Shown here: positions 1 to 48,973 of the stretch, piece after piece
How positions within the stretch are numbered: position 1 is the stretch's first letter
Layout of the letters: the number at the start of each line of letters is the position of its first letter
Source: Nereocystis luetkeana
Lineage: Eukaryota > Sar > Phaeophyceae > Laminariales > Laminariaceae
Direction: 5' to 3'
Assembly (NCBI GenBank): GCA_031213475.1
Contig: JARUPZ010000020.1
Coordinates: 4,241,813-4,305,812, forward strand
DNA: 64,000 bases
Program-made: the position numbers and the translations under genes
The notes under the pieces: generated by a model
Seen by the model: the letters and a program-made list of their open reading frames with translations, nothing else
Database searches by the model: none
Told to the model about the DNA's origin: nothing

Positions 1-1774
1 CTCTCGAATCACATTTCCGGGGGGGGGGGATATGGGTACACGAGTATGGGTTACTACTTGTAGTTGGTATATAGTAGGTGTAATAGAGACGAACCCATCC
101 ATCGTGATAAAAGTAAAGCCCCTCTACCTCCTTCTTGCCTCCTGTGTCCATTTCTATGATTTGTGAGGTATTCCACCGCGTCTAATGGCGTTTATCGGGG
201 CGTACGTAATTTCCTCCAAGTTCTCGTTCAACATTTACCGGCGCTCTCAGCTAGTGTACTCACTTGTTACTTGTACTGGCAGTACAACGACGATGTATGT
301 ATGTAGCCAGGTGTACGCGCGACCGCTTCATACAGGTGTAAAGTATCACGACCGCTTCACGTCGACGGCTGTCGGTCGTGTTTCTTTCATACCACACCGG
401 TAGGTACTAAAAAAATAAAACAGTCCACAAACAACGTTCTACTTTCTATTCTCCGCGCAAGGAAATAAATCTTGGGGTGCGCGAGGGAAAGTGGACACGG
501 GTGATAAAAAAACAACGCATCAGCGTGAACACCTCGCTAATGTAATAAAAGGCAACTCGAATGTGGTCGGACCGAATCGGAGACTTTCTCAGCAGTACGA
601 GTATGAAGCAGAAAAAACAAGAAAACACGTCCAGATCTGTGTTGTAGCCTTGGGAGTGCTATCAAGTCACTCCGAGGACGGTCGGTGGTCGTACAAACAA
701 GCGCGCGAAAGGAACCATGAGTACAAGTGAAGGCCAGCCAAATGCATCCTGCGCTTCGGCTGCTATTCTGTGGTAGACGACGACGGACTCCGCGGTTGTG
801 TACGACTGCTGTAGGACGGGGGAGATGGGATTTCGAATACTTGGTCCTCGTGGGCGAGTTCATACTACAGCAGTATTACAAGTATTAATAGTGCCATGTT
901 CGTGAGAGACCGAGACAACTCCGAAAAAGAAGGAGCAAGAACGACCGTACGAGTACGAGTACCAGGTATGGGCTATATCTCACGATCGGCTGAAAACCAA
1001 GATAAGGCAAGGGTTTCTTCAAGGTGAGGAGAAAGGCGGGACCAGCCAGCAGGAAGGAAACCACCACACCTACCTGGTACATGCATGCACACCTGTCACC
1101 TGTTACAGTAGTCGATCCGACTCCAGAACAAAGACCACACGAGTCTCTCTGCTAATACCATGGAACCCCTGAAATAAAACGGGCCTTGTCGTACAGCACT
1201 GATAATAGAGTACCTGGTACATGATGAGTAAAGTAGTCTTGGGTCTTGGGGCGCATGCCTTCACAAATTTATCGCGCAAACATCGTAGCGTGCGACGCCT
1301 CTCGCGGAAAAGGTTGACACGTCTTTCGTTCGTCGATTGGTTGCCGCCAGTGACTCGTGCCTCGAGGAAGTCGAGATACAACTTAGACACACGCTGATCC
1401 GTGGCAGAAAGTCGCGTGTGGCGACAGACGGCAGCAGGACGCGCGCGTGTTTGGAGCGCAAAGTCTCCGCACACGCAAAGCGGCCGAAGCACGAGGGCAT
1501 AATCAAATAGAAGGACGCAGCCCGACTAAAAGCGCAAGCCGCGCACACTAACGTGCCACCGACGTTGATGCAAGCAAACGTCGACCAATGCGCATGCTGT
1601 GCTACGGCGCTACCGCGGTAGCGAGAGTCTCGAAAGACTCGGAGGACAAACAGCGTTCCGGTCATCATACTGCTGTACTCGTACAAATTTACTTCGTCAA
1701 TTGTCATGTTTGTCACAGCAATCCGGGAGAAAGGAAAAGCCACCCTTCAGGTTTGTCCCTATTGTCTCACTCAC
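1..1774. other. First intron of the minus-strand light-harvesting gene; no other gene seen
   Basis: This stretch follows the donor of the minus-strand light-harvesting exon 1 and should be its first intron, which must run past the left edge because no second exon is visible here. In the plus-strand sister the same intron is about 2.0 kb, so an exon just outside the window is expected. The reading frames here show no recognisable domain. The TA-flanked motif TACCWGGTA occurs three times (near 962, 1074 and 1210). Confidence 0.6.
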
Positions 1775-1836
1775 CTAGGGGCCACAAAGGCCTGGGCACC
1801 AGCAGCGCAAGCAACAGCCATCACAGCGGACTTCAT
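1775..1836 (-). CDS. LHCF: Fucoxanthin-chlorophyll a/c protein, exon 1 (divergent second copy, partial gene)
   Basis: This exon encodes the first 20 residues of a light-harvesting protein plus two bases of the next codon, read from an ATG at 1836 on the minus strand. The peptide is identical to exon 1 of the plus-strand copy: MKSAVMAVACAAGAQAFVAP, the signal-peptide half of a bipartite plastid targeting sequence, with the aromatic residue (AQAFVAP) that stramenopile plastid import needs at the cleavage site. It ends at a GTGAGT donor in the same phase 2 as the sister gene. The nucleotide sequences of the two exons differ at several silent positions, so this is a real diverged paralogue and not an assembly copy. 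The second exon lies beyond the left edge. The gene runs head to head with its neighbour. Confidence 0.88.
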
Positions 1837-2172
1837 GGTACTTGTAGAGGTAGATATTGTGAGAAAAGGATTTAGGTTGATGCGAGACGAGTTGTGGCAG
1901 AGGGCGGGAGCGTGGGTGCGGCCTATTCTCTCGTATCTCTCGCGCGTTTTCGTGATTTCGCGCGCGATGCGGCCTTCTTTGCGTGTTCTGATTGGCTGAA
2001 ATATTATAGAGCCGTCAACGTCATCACGATCTCCCGGTTCAAGTAAAAACCAAGTCGTGTGCCCGAAGCTGTTGCCCATCATCGCTGCCCACCCACCCCT
2101 TCGTTCTCACTCAAGCTCTCGTCACTCTTTTGGAACTTACTCAACTTTTCTCTCCACCTCCTAAACTCCAAG
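1837..2172. promoter_or_regulatory. Shared bidirectional promoter of two divergent light-harvesting genes
   Basis: Only 336 bases separate the two start codons, so both promoters and 5' leaders must fit here. An inverted CCAAT box (ATTGG) lies at 1991-1995, followed by AT-rich sequence (AATATTATAG, 2000-2009). An ACGTCA/TGACGT element lies at 2018-2023; TGACGT is the core bound by aureochromes, the bZIP-LOV blue-light receptors of stramenopiles. Linking that site to light control is inference. The leader before the plus ATG is pyrimidine-rich. Confidence 0.6.
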
Positions 2173-2234
2173 ATGAAGTCCGCTGTGATGGCTGTAGCTT
2201 GCGCCGCTGGCGCCCAGGCCTTCGTCGCCCCCAG
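2173..2234 (+). CDS. LHCF: LHCF exon 1
   Basis: The exon holds the ATG and the signal-peptide part of the plastid targeting sequence, and ends in phase 2 at an AG|GTTAGT donor. The start is fixed by the identical peptide in the divergent copy. The long open frame further upstream (from about 2059) is not needed and has no conserved sequence. Confidence 0.93.
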
Positions 2235-4838
2235 GTTAGTCTCATTTGAGCTACTCGTTTGGAGTTTGTGGACCGCCTCTGGTGCTCTTCCTGCCATGCA
2301 GCCTTGCTTTCTTTCAGTGTTGGGTATGCAGGATAGGCTTGCTGCGCTGAAGCCCGCAGCAGCGTTCGACAGGGAGATTGCTTTGCCTTCTGGTCGCACC
2401 TGTTCGCATTGTGCATGCAACCTATCGGCGAAGTCTTCGAGCCCTATCAGCAGTATGTACACAGTGATCGTCATGTTCGTATTTTCACCAACCAAGCCCA
2501 GCTCTGTTTACGGCGCTCGTACGTGTATGTATATCTTTCCAACCCTAAACATCACGGAGCCAGCTTCGCAGAAAGAGCACCCAGCAGCGCTGTTTAGCTG
2601 TCCCCATCCCAACAGCGAAACCTTATCCGCAGGATCCGCAGTGGATAGGCAACGTGTATATAGCCTCCCAAGCAAGCAAGCAAACTCGATTTCGCTATTT
2701 TTTTGTGTCTTTCGAAACATTTCCCCATCAACCCCTTTACAACCGTAGTTCTGTTTTGGGGACAAACTACTTGAAGTTTGAGTGGTTTGTCCCCCAAACG
2801 GGACTGCGTTCTAAAAGGGTTGAAGACAAAGCTTTTTACGTCGGCCTTGTTACGAAATCATGTTGTTTTGCATCCCGACACATGCATGTCGAAGGCCGTA
2901 CTGACAGTTGTGCCAGGTCTGGAATTGTTGTGTGTATCCGAACTGAAGTGACTCGGAGGCTCGAGCGGTGGTAGGTGAAGCCTGCACCCGGGGACAGGGA
3001 GGCAACCAGGGTAAAGCAGTATTAATAGTACCATGTTTGTATTTCAGCCATTTTTCCGCGTTGTCCGGGTCAAGCGAGCGAACCACCCTCTTGTTCGCAA
3101 GTCAGCCCTGCAGCTCAGAACATTGTAAGAGTGGTTCAGACTGCACTGCGCCTGAGTGGCGGGGGTAGATGGCGCGCGAGCTTGGCGAGGTAGGGGAACT
3201 CCTTCGCCTGCTTGCGCCACGTGACCAACGGGGTTGCTGTAGACCCGTCTTGACCTCCCCTTGAGCGTTTTCATCGTCCCCTAACATGAATGAACATTAC
3301 ACTTTCTTTCCTGAAGTTCGCCTCGTTGCACCATTGCGTCGATGTGTGCGTCGAGTTTTCCTTGGTTCAGGAAAGAATGTGAGATGCTGTTGTTCAGATA
3401 CGAGAGGAAAAAAGAGGTAACATGATGACGGTCTACAAAAACTAATGAACCCGTTGGGTAGGAGTGCTTGCGCGCCGCGTGTGGCCCATCCCCGCCACGA
3501 AGGCGCAGTCTGAACGCATGTTGTCAAGTCAAAGCTACTGGAATCGAATGACGGAACCAGAGGCGTGGTTCGCTCGCTCCCACGGAATATGTGGATCTCC
3601 TGGTTTTCTTCCTGCGCGATCGATGCGACTGAGATGCCGTGGAAAAATGGCTGAAAGAGTGGTTCAAACTACTGCTGTTGCGCTTTTGCGTATTTCTCGT
3701 CGTGTCTTGTGTTTTTAGTTGTCTGTACACTTGTGTACATCGTTTCTTGGAAATTTGGCGATCTGAAGATAGGAGATTTGAGGTCGAGGCTACCGTAAGA
3801 ATTGATACCTGGTACACTGATTTTAGAGGCAATCTCCCACTGGGAGATGATTTGATTTACCTCGTTGTCATATCTGTACCGTTAAAAAATACCAGGTATT
3901 GGCGTATATACTGGACAGCTCAAACAGTGGATAGCTGTTGCCACGCCAGTGACCTCTTACAAATTTGTCGCAGTATTTTTCAATTCTGCGCCGGCGGGTG
4001 CGTGCGTTCTCCACCTGCACAACGCAATTCCTCCAACGATTACAATTTGTGGCCTTTTTACCCGAGAGGCGTATACCCCCCCCCCCCCCCCCCCCCATAC
4101 TGCTGATTTGCCTCCACGCCGAACCAACATGTACACCCTCGCCTACGTTTATCTCCGATTTTTTTTCCCCATTGCGAAAACGATCATGATCTAACTCGGA
4201 TTATTTTTTTTGTACCCCCTTTGGTTGTTCTTTCGTCTCGCAGCGCCTTCAACGGTGCCGCCCTGACCACCTCGGCCAAGTCCTCCTCCGCCATGAAGAT
4301 GTCGTTCGAGTCCGAGATCGGCGCCCAGGCACCCCTCGGCTTCTGGGACCCGCTCGGCCTCCTGGCCGACGCCGACCAGGAGCGGTTCGAGCGCCTACGC
4401 TACGTGGAGGTGAAGCACGGCCGCATTGCGATGCTTGCCATCGCCGGCCACCTCACCCAGCAGAACGCCCGCCTGCCCGGCATGCTCTCCAACTCGGCCA
4501 ACCTCTCGTTCGCTGACATGCCCAACGGTGTGGCGGCTCTGTCCAAGATCCCCCCGGCTGGCCTCGCCCAGATCTTCGCGTTCGTGGGCTTCCTGGAGCT
4601 GGCGGTGATGAAGAACGTTGAGGGCTCCTTCCCCGGAGACTTCACCAACGGCGGCAACCCCTTCGGCTCGTCGTGGGACGCCATGTCGGAGGAGACCCAG
4701 GCCTCCAAGCGCGCGATCGAGCTCAACAACGGCCGCGCCGCGCAGATGGGCATCCTCGCACTCATGGTGCACGAGGAGCTCAACAACCAGCCCTACGTCA
4801 TCAACGACCTCGTCGGCGCCTCGTACACCTTCAACTGA
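2173..4838 (+). CDS. LHCF: Fucoxanthin-chlorophyll a/c light-harvesting protein, complete two-exon gene
   Basis: Exons 2173-2234 and 4244-4838 join (AG + C gives Ser21) to encode 218 residues ending in TGA. The protein binds chlorophyll a, chlorophyll c and fucoxanthin in the thylakoid membrane and passes energy to the photosystems. Residues 1-20 are the ER-type signal with the AQAFVAP import motif; a short transit peptide runs to about residue 40, where the mature chain begins near SFESEIGAQ. Helix 1 carries the ligand motif E76-x-x-H79-x-R81 (EVKHGRIAML), the middle helix is around GLAQIFAFVGFLELAVMK, and helix 3 carries E180-x-x-N183-x-R185 (ELNNGRAAQMG). Length and wording match Lhcf/FCP proteins of brown algae as I remember them. 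Exons are GC-rich with strongly biased codons, typical of high expression. The 2-kb intron holds a family B hairpin. Confidence 0.96.
2730..2822. repeat. Family B palindromic element (MITE-like), copy 1
   Basis: Family B is a near-perfect hairpin of about 93 bp. The left arm reads roughly AACCCTTTTAGAACCGCAGT, followed by CCCGTTTTGGGGACAAACCA, and the right arm is its inverse complement. Stems of about 40 bp are joined by a few bases, with no coding capacity, which fits a non-autonomous foldback DNA element. This copy lies in the light-harvesting intron and is diverged in its left arm. Confidence 0.85.
4244..4838 (+). CDS. LHCF: LHCF exon 2 (mature pigment-binding protein)
   Basis: The exon starts after the acceptor TCTCGCAG and encodes residues 21-218 with all three transmembrane helices and the stop. 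The intron just upstream ends in a T-rich tract. Confidence 0.95.
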
Positions 4839-5928
4839 GCGTAACTTTTAATCCCCCCCCCGACAGAAATGACGGATGGTGGGAAATAATTTTGTCGGAT
4901 AGCCTCTGTGGGACTCTCGCCTTCGTGACCAGTCTATTTTAAGTTACGAAGCTTGAACCCGTCCTGGTGATGTAGAGAGGGTCTTTTGCGGCTAGTTTTG
5001 CCGACATTTCTCTCAACCATTTAACGCGCAACGTTTGTAAGCAACACAACCGAGCGCCAACCTCCTGCTATGCATGAGGGAAATTTTATGTTTTGAGGAT
5101 GTCGGATTTTGTACACAGCTTTTTCGTGAATTCGCGTGATGGCCGACGACGCCTAATACAACACGTAAAATAAATGTATGGTCGTGGGTCGCGGGTAAAA
5201 TTAATTAAGCACCAAAACTGTTTTTTTTTTTTTCTGTGCTTTTCCACGCGCTATCTTCGTTATTCGGGCAACACGTTTGGAGCGCCCTGCTCACGTGCCG
5301 AGAACGATTTAGCGTGAGCCTGCTAAATAATCCAATCTGATTTTTGTGTCGACGCTACGTTATTAGCTTTTTTATTGGGAATAACACTTTGTCTGTACAC
5401 GTTTGGATTGCTCTGCTCACGTGCCGGTAGCAAATTGCAGCGAGGAGCGTGTTTTACATCCATTCTGGATAAGTTTTGGGTGCTCTTTTTATTTCCGTCT
5501 CCCCGAATTCGAAAAATAAATATTGTTGCAATCATTATATACTACCTCAAATTTATTCGACGTTCGACAAACCTACTGCACAAGCTTTTTTACTTGCTGC
5601 ACAGCTAAATATATATTAAAATCGACGTTGCTCAAGGGGGGGCTGTGAGCACGAACAAGCATTATTATGTTTACCCTGGTATTTGATGTTTTTTTCACTT
5701 ACACCTGCTGGACTTTTTACCGTCGACAAACATTTTACTGTGTGCGCTGGTCGCGCGTATTCTAATGTATTTTACATGTCATGGATATAGGCCAGTGACT
5801 TGTTCCCCTGATCATAATTGGGGGAGTAATACGACTTTTGCAACACGTATCATTTCATTTGACAATTGATTATAAACTGTTAGTTTAGTACGATTTGTAA
5901 CGTGATTACAACGCCGTCGTCCTATTAT
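4839..5928. other. Intergenic sequence downstream of LHCF
   Basis: This is the 3' untranslated region and intergenic DNA between two convergent genes. It is AT-rich with no frame that resembles a protein. AATAAA-like runs occur near 5168 and 5514, but I cannot place the polyadenylation site. The last eight bases (CCTATTAT) are the left target duplication of the next element. Confidence 0.6.
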
Positions 5929-6670
5929 CAGGGCTTCTCGCGGGTCAGGTCAAACCTCACGGTATGTTGACTTGACCCGACCCGACCCGCGAGATTTTGA
6001 AAGCCTCTTGACCCGACCCGTGAGATTTGAAAATCTCTTGACCCGACCCGACCCGCGAGATTTCGAAACCTCCTGACCCGACCCGACCCGCCACTTTCCG
6101 ACTGACCCGTGAGACACGGGTTTCATGCGGGTCGGGTCACCTTGACCCGCGAGACCATTTATCTTGACCCAAAGGTTCGACCCGCGGATCTGGCCCGTAG
6201 GTTGGCACTTCCAAAAACAATTTAATGTTCATTTTAGTGCCCCGAAGCGATATATGACCTGGCTGTAGTGGGTATAAATGGATGCGGGCATGCGTATATG
6301 AATTTGGCGGTGTTTTAATGTCTGAATATGATACCAAAGGGGTGTTGTGGAGTATTGGTACGAGAGAAGCCTTTGGGAAGCGGGAAGTTATCCAAGCGCC
6401 GGGTCCGCGAGCCGAATGCGCGGGTTCAACCCGCGGGTCAGCAAAAAACAACTCGCGGGTCATGCTGGCCCGACCCGCGAGTGACCCGCTTCTCGCGGGT
6501 CATGACCTGACCCGACCCGACCCGTGAGATTTGAAAAACTCTTGACCCGACCTGACCCGACCCGCGAGCTTTGAAAAAATCTTGACCCGACCCGACCCGT
6601 GAGATTTTGAACACTTCCTGACCCGACCCGTGACATTTTGAACATCAAGTGACCCGACCCGCGGGCCCTG
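5929..6670. mobile_element. hAT-like non-autonomous DNA transposon with GGGTC arrays
   Basis: The element starts CAGGGCTTCTCGCGGGTC and ends CCCGCGGGCCCTG, and is flanked on both sides by the same 8 bp, CCTATTAT (5921-5928 and 6671-6678). CAGGG-type ends with an 8-bp duplication are the signature of the hAT superfamily. Both subterminal regions (about 5935-6200 and 6400-6665) are packed with GACCCGACCCG repeats spaced by short GAGATTTTGAAA-like runs, in both orientations, as expected of transposase-binding repeats. At 742 bp with no transposase-like frame it must depend on an enzyme coded elsewhere. The perfect target duplication suggests a fairly recent insertion. Confidence 0.85.
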
Positions 6671-6907
6671 CCTATTATCATGCCAGACTCTCGCATATGT
6701 AAGTATGAAATTTACGTCTCGTCTACGTAAGAAAATGTTTTCTTTGGTGACATTTTTTCAAGCTTGAAAATCCAAGTCTAAGCGTTTTAGAACTGCTGTG
6801 AATCGCATACAAACCCCGTTATCTATCGACCGTCGCATATATATCCAATATTTTGGCACAGCATCATCTGAAAACCGAAGCTTATTTTTTCCGCTACTCA
6901 TCTCTCT

Positions 6908-6992
6908 GGGCTGCAGTCCCGTTTTGGGGGCGGGAGTGAAAAATAGTATAATGATTGCGAAGGGGTGTTCTCAAAACGGGATTGCAGTTCAA
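6908..6992. repeat. Family B palindromic element, degenerate copy
   Basis: Arms CTGCAGTCCCGTTTTGGGG and the partly matching CAAAACGGGATTGCAG are visible. The middle has been replaced by unrelated AT-rich sequence. Confidence 0.6.
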
Positions 6993-9199
6993 GTTGTGAA
7001 GGTTTGAATCCCAGCCGATTCGAATCAAAAACGGAATCTCGAGACATGGTTACTAATCATAATAATATCTTCAAATTAAGGTACCAGGCAGGATGCTTCG
7101 GAGGTCAACGAAGGACAGACCCAGCAGAAAAACTACAGGCAAATCGTACAACGTGCGCACAAACTGCTGCACTGCATCTGTGGCCAATCTGTTCTCCGCA
7201 ATTCACCAGTATTATTCTACTGTAAACACGAGTAGACGGTAAAAGACAACCCCTCGAAAGTACTGGAGGACTGGACCGGTCTGCGTCGTCGTTTGCTCGA
7301 TGTTGATCGCTCATATTCATTCACTCAGCAAGACAACAAATGCTCCCAAATGTTGGCGAACGCTGAAGGATTGCATATACATAAAAGTATATACATGCAA
7401 ATAAAACAAGCGGTGGCGACGAACGCGCGACGCAACACGCCTTCCCTTCTGTTTCGCGTTATCTCCGTATCTTGACCCTCTCGCTTGAACCATCCTGGCC
7501 CCGACAGAAAAAACAAAAACAAAAAGTAACTTCGACCAGAACGAACAGCAGCAGCTTCGAAGCCACCGGCTGGTACCAACCAAGCCACGGCTAGATATCC
7601 CGCCAGCCGTCGGATTAGGTCCTGTTCTCCGATCCCCGCTCATTTTCTTCTAGATAGACAAGCCATCGAGCGCCAAAATGCTATTATACTAGCGCCTCTT
7701 CCGCTGCCGGCAGGCACCTCAAAATAATCCTGCCCGTACCAAAACCACCCGCAACACAGGGCAGGTGCACGCCTTTTTCTGCCCATGCCTAGCTATGCTA
7801 TTAATAGCGACGCTGCCCCCGCAAGCAAAACCCCGCCCAACCCCCCCCCCTCCCCTCACCAGACCCCCACTCTTCCCCTCCCCCGAATGTCAAAAATATA
7901 CGCGCGCGCGTGTGTGCAGCCGGGACTATATCCTGTTTCCGTTCTCTCGATTACGTCCTCGGTGCCATCGCAAAAAAAAAATAAAGAGGGGGAGGGGGAA
8001 ACACGGAATGGCCAACAACGCCATCAGGCGAAAGGTGGCAAAATCGCCCACGCTCGAATACATTGACCGGGGCTGTGATACACGAGTGTAGATGTCTCGT
8101 CACTCACTTTCACCCGCTTACATTTCTCTTCACCCTCCTCCCGTCCCCTCCCCTCCCCCATCCCATCCCAGCCCCTCCCCCTGACAAAAGTTTCAGAGAC
8201 GACGTGGGACGCGACCCCTGGACGACGATCGGTCTACCAACCGCAAGACGCTCAATCTTTCCGCTCCCGCTTCCCCCTGTGCACTCGCCTCCATACTCTA
8301 GCGACATACCGACGACGGCGGTACATACTACATACTACCATGCCCGTCTGCCCGCCTCCCAGTCTGCCTATTGTACCTGCCTGCCACACCCCCAGCTAGA
8401 ACCCTCCCCCAAACACACCCCGCCACCTCTCACCTTACCAGCCCTCGCGGTTTAAGCGAGAAGCTGCCGAGGTCGCGGCCACTCCACCCCTCGGACAGCG
8501 TACACCGTGGGGCCCACTCGCGCGGCTCAAGGCCGTCGCGAACATACTGCCCGCCCCCCCAAGCCACCCGACCTTGGAACATATACGATATAGTACCTTG
8601 ATAAGAGCAAAAAGCCAAGACAACATAGTCCGTGCGAATTTCCGCCTCACCCCCCCTCCCGTCGCCCCCCCCCCTTCTCGTCCCCCCCCCCCCCCCCCCC
8701 CGCGCGCCACCTCGCCCCTGCCCCTTCGTTCAACCCACCCGTTGGACGGGGGGGGGGGGCAAGGGGGGGGGGGGGGGGGGGGGCGGAAAGCTTTTCATGC
8801 ATTCCAGCCGCGCCCATCGCGTGACTCTACCCGTCCACCGCTACCGCTCGCATGAGTGCGTTGCGCAAAACGTGCCGAAGGCTCTCCCTTTTTCTCTCTC
8901 TCTGTCTCTCTCTGTCCCCTTCCCTCCGCCTCTGCCCCCCCTCCCCCCCCCCCCCTTCCTCACGCCCTCCCTCCCCCCACTTCTGATCACGCGTGCGAAG
9001 CGAAGCGCAAGAATCTTGTCTGATCGATCGGCCGGCTCGCTTCCCCCAGTATAAAGAAAAAAAATGTTTTCGCTAGATATAACGTCCAGGTAGACGTAAC
9101 GTAACGTAACGTAACGTAACGTACACGAGATCTAAACGAAACCGTGAGACGCAAAACGGAGCGTGTCTGAAACGCGACGTCCTCTCCTCTTTCTCTCTT
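6993..9199. other. Intergenic sequence between convergent genes; C-rich low complexity
   Basis: No gene is seen. From about 7810 to 9000 the plus strand is extremely C-rich, with long C and G runs (for example 8682-8701 and 8764-8783). The proline- and glycine-rich frames here are low-complexity artefacts. A GTAAC array (9095-9121) lies just before the 3' end of the ATPase gene. Confidence 0.6.
9095..9121. repeat. GTAAC pentanucleotide microsatellite
   Basis: About five tandem GTAAC units lie roughly 80 bases beyond the ATPase stop codon, probably in its 3' untranslated region or just past it. Confidence 0.8.
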
Positions 9200-47365
<38,166 letters not shown>

Positions 47366-48648
47366 CCTTGCCTTTCGCGCGGCGGCGCTCAGGAAGCCCC
47401 GCTCCCGGGACCCCTCGTCGGCGACTATTCGCGCCGCTGTGGCGTGTTCAGCCTCTCTCGCACTGAGTGGCGAGAAGAGGGCTGCGCTGTTAAATTGAAC
47501 TGGCGCTCACAAGGAATGAGGGCAAGCGGGAGGTGTCACCGCCTCCAGCAGCAGCAGCGGCATCATGTAACGTACTATTCCGCACGAGGGAGCCGGAATT
47601 CCCGGCGCACTAAAACCAAGTAAAGAAACGACGAAAAAAAAACATGGTTATTTTTATTTTTTAATATGGGTTCTGCATCCCGTAACTTGAAAAAAACTGC
47701 TGTGTGTGCGATGTTTCGAATTCCGAATGTTCCTGAAAACTGCAAAAATCCCGTAAAAAAAGGGACTTTTGGATTTTGGAAGTTTACCGGACGACAGGGT
47801 TTATTTGTGACCAGGTATGGTATGATCAGATGATAGATATTATACCATACTGGTACATACTCAATGATCATGCTACTGCTTGCTGCTGCTGGTACTGCTG
47901 CTGCAGTATCGGAGATTTCGGTGGCAGAGGAAGGGAGGACCCCGTTGCCCCGGAAATATCTAGAGCGCACATCCCACACCCCAGTATGTTTTACCGGTGT
48001 TGCGTGTTGTATGATACCTGCGGTATGTGTACGATTTGTGTGTATGTATATATATATATGGTACATCAATCTTTATTAGTAAAAGAAATCACCTACGAAC
48101 CTCCTGGAGGTATGTACGTATGTACCACTACGCACGTAGAGGCATCTACCACAGGTATATATACTGATTGTGGTACCAAGTATGTGTTTACAGTATTAAT
48201 ATGAATACGACTTACTACGTGATCTGTATGTCATGTGTAATGTATGCGCTCCTACTTCAGAATCTATCTACTGAATCTATCACGATTATAGAGGTGGTGG
48301 TACAGAGTGTGCTGCTGCTAGGAGCTGCTGTGTGCGGTTGCATGTGTTGTATTGCAGCGGCGGCGGTTTGAAGGCGGGAACGGCAAAAAAAGGAGGGGGA
48401 GGAAGGAGAGGAGTGGGGTTTACATTACTACTGCTGTTCATTGTTTCATTATTTCGCGGCGCGTTTAGTACACATACATATATATTTCCCCACTATGAAC
48501 ATCAACATGTATGTATGTGTAAGTATGTACGAGTATATACTGTGGTGTATGTTTGCAGCTTTTTATTATATGCATGCGCGCGCATGCACACACACGCACG
48601 CACGCACCACAACAAGAGGGGACAAACAACAACATCAATCATGTACTA

Positions 48649-48753
48649 TTACGGGGGACCATATTTAATAGGACCTATGGTATACATAAAAACCTATATA
48701 TTTAACCATTTTTACTATCAATATTTGGTCCTATTAACTATGGTCCCCCGTAA
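48649..48753. mobile_element. Family A MITE, copy A13 (subfamily I)
   Basis: A complete copy flanked by TA in the upstream region of the ATPase gene. Confidence 0.9.
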
Positions 48754-48882
48754 TACGTAGCAATAATGTGTTGTTGAAGTTATATTTCGTGTGCCCGAAG
48801 GCGGAAAATAAATAATTACCTCTATTTCCAGTAGGAAATCATTAATTTGAAACCGAGGTCAATTTTACAACTATATATAGCC

Positions 48883-48973
48883 CCCCTTTAGAACCGCAGT
48901 CCCGTTTTGGGGACAAACTGCTTGAAATTTGAGTGGTTTGTCCCCAAAACGGGACTGCGGTTCTAAAAGGGTT
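48883..48973. repeat. Family B palindromic element, near-consensus
   Basis: Its arms pair almost perfectly over 40 bases; it is the cleanest copy of the family in the window. Confidence 0.9.

Noticed and set aside
2059-2172. Longer N terminus of the light-harvesting protein from an upstream start
   Set aside because: The divergent paralogue starts at the same MKSAVMAV and the upstream residues do not form a signal peptide.
3000-3300. Possible exon in the light-harvesting intron (frames around 3044-3287)
   Set aside because: No similarity recognised, and the two known exons join in frame without it.
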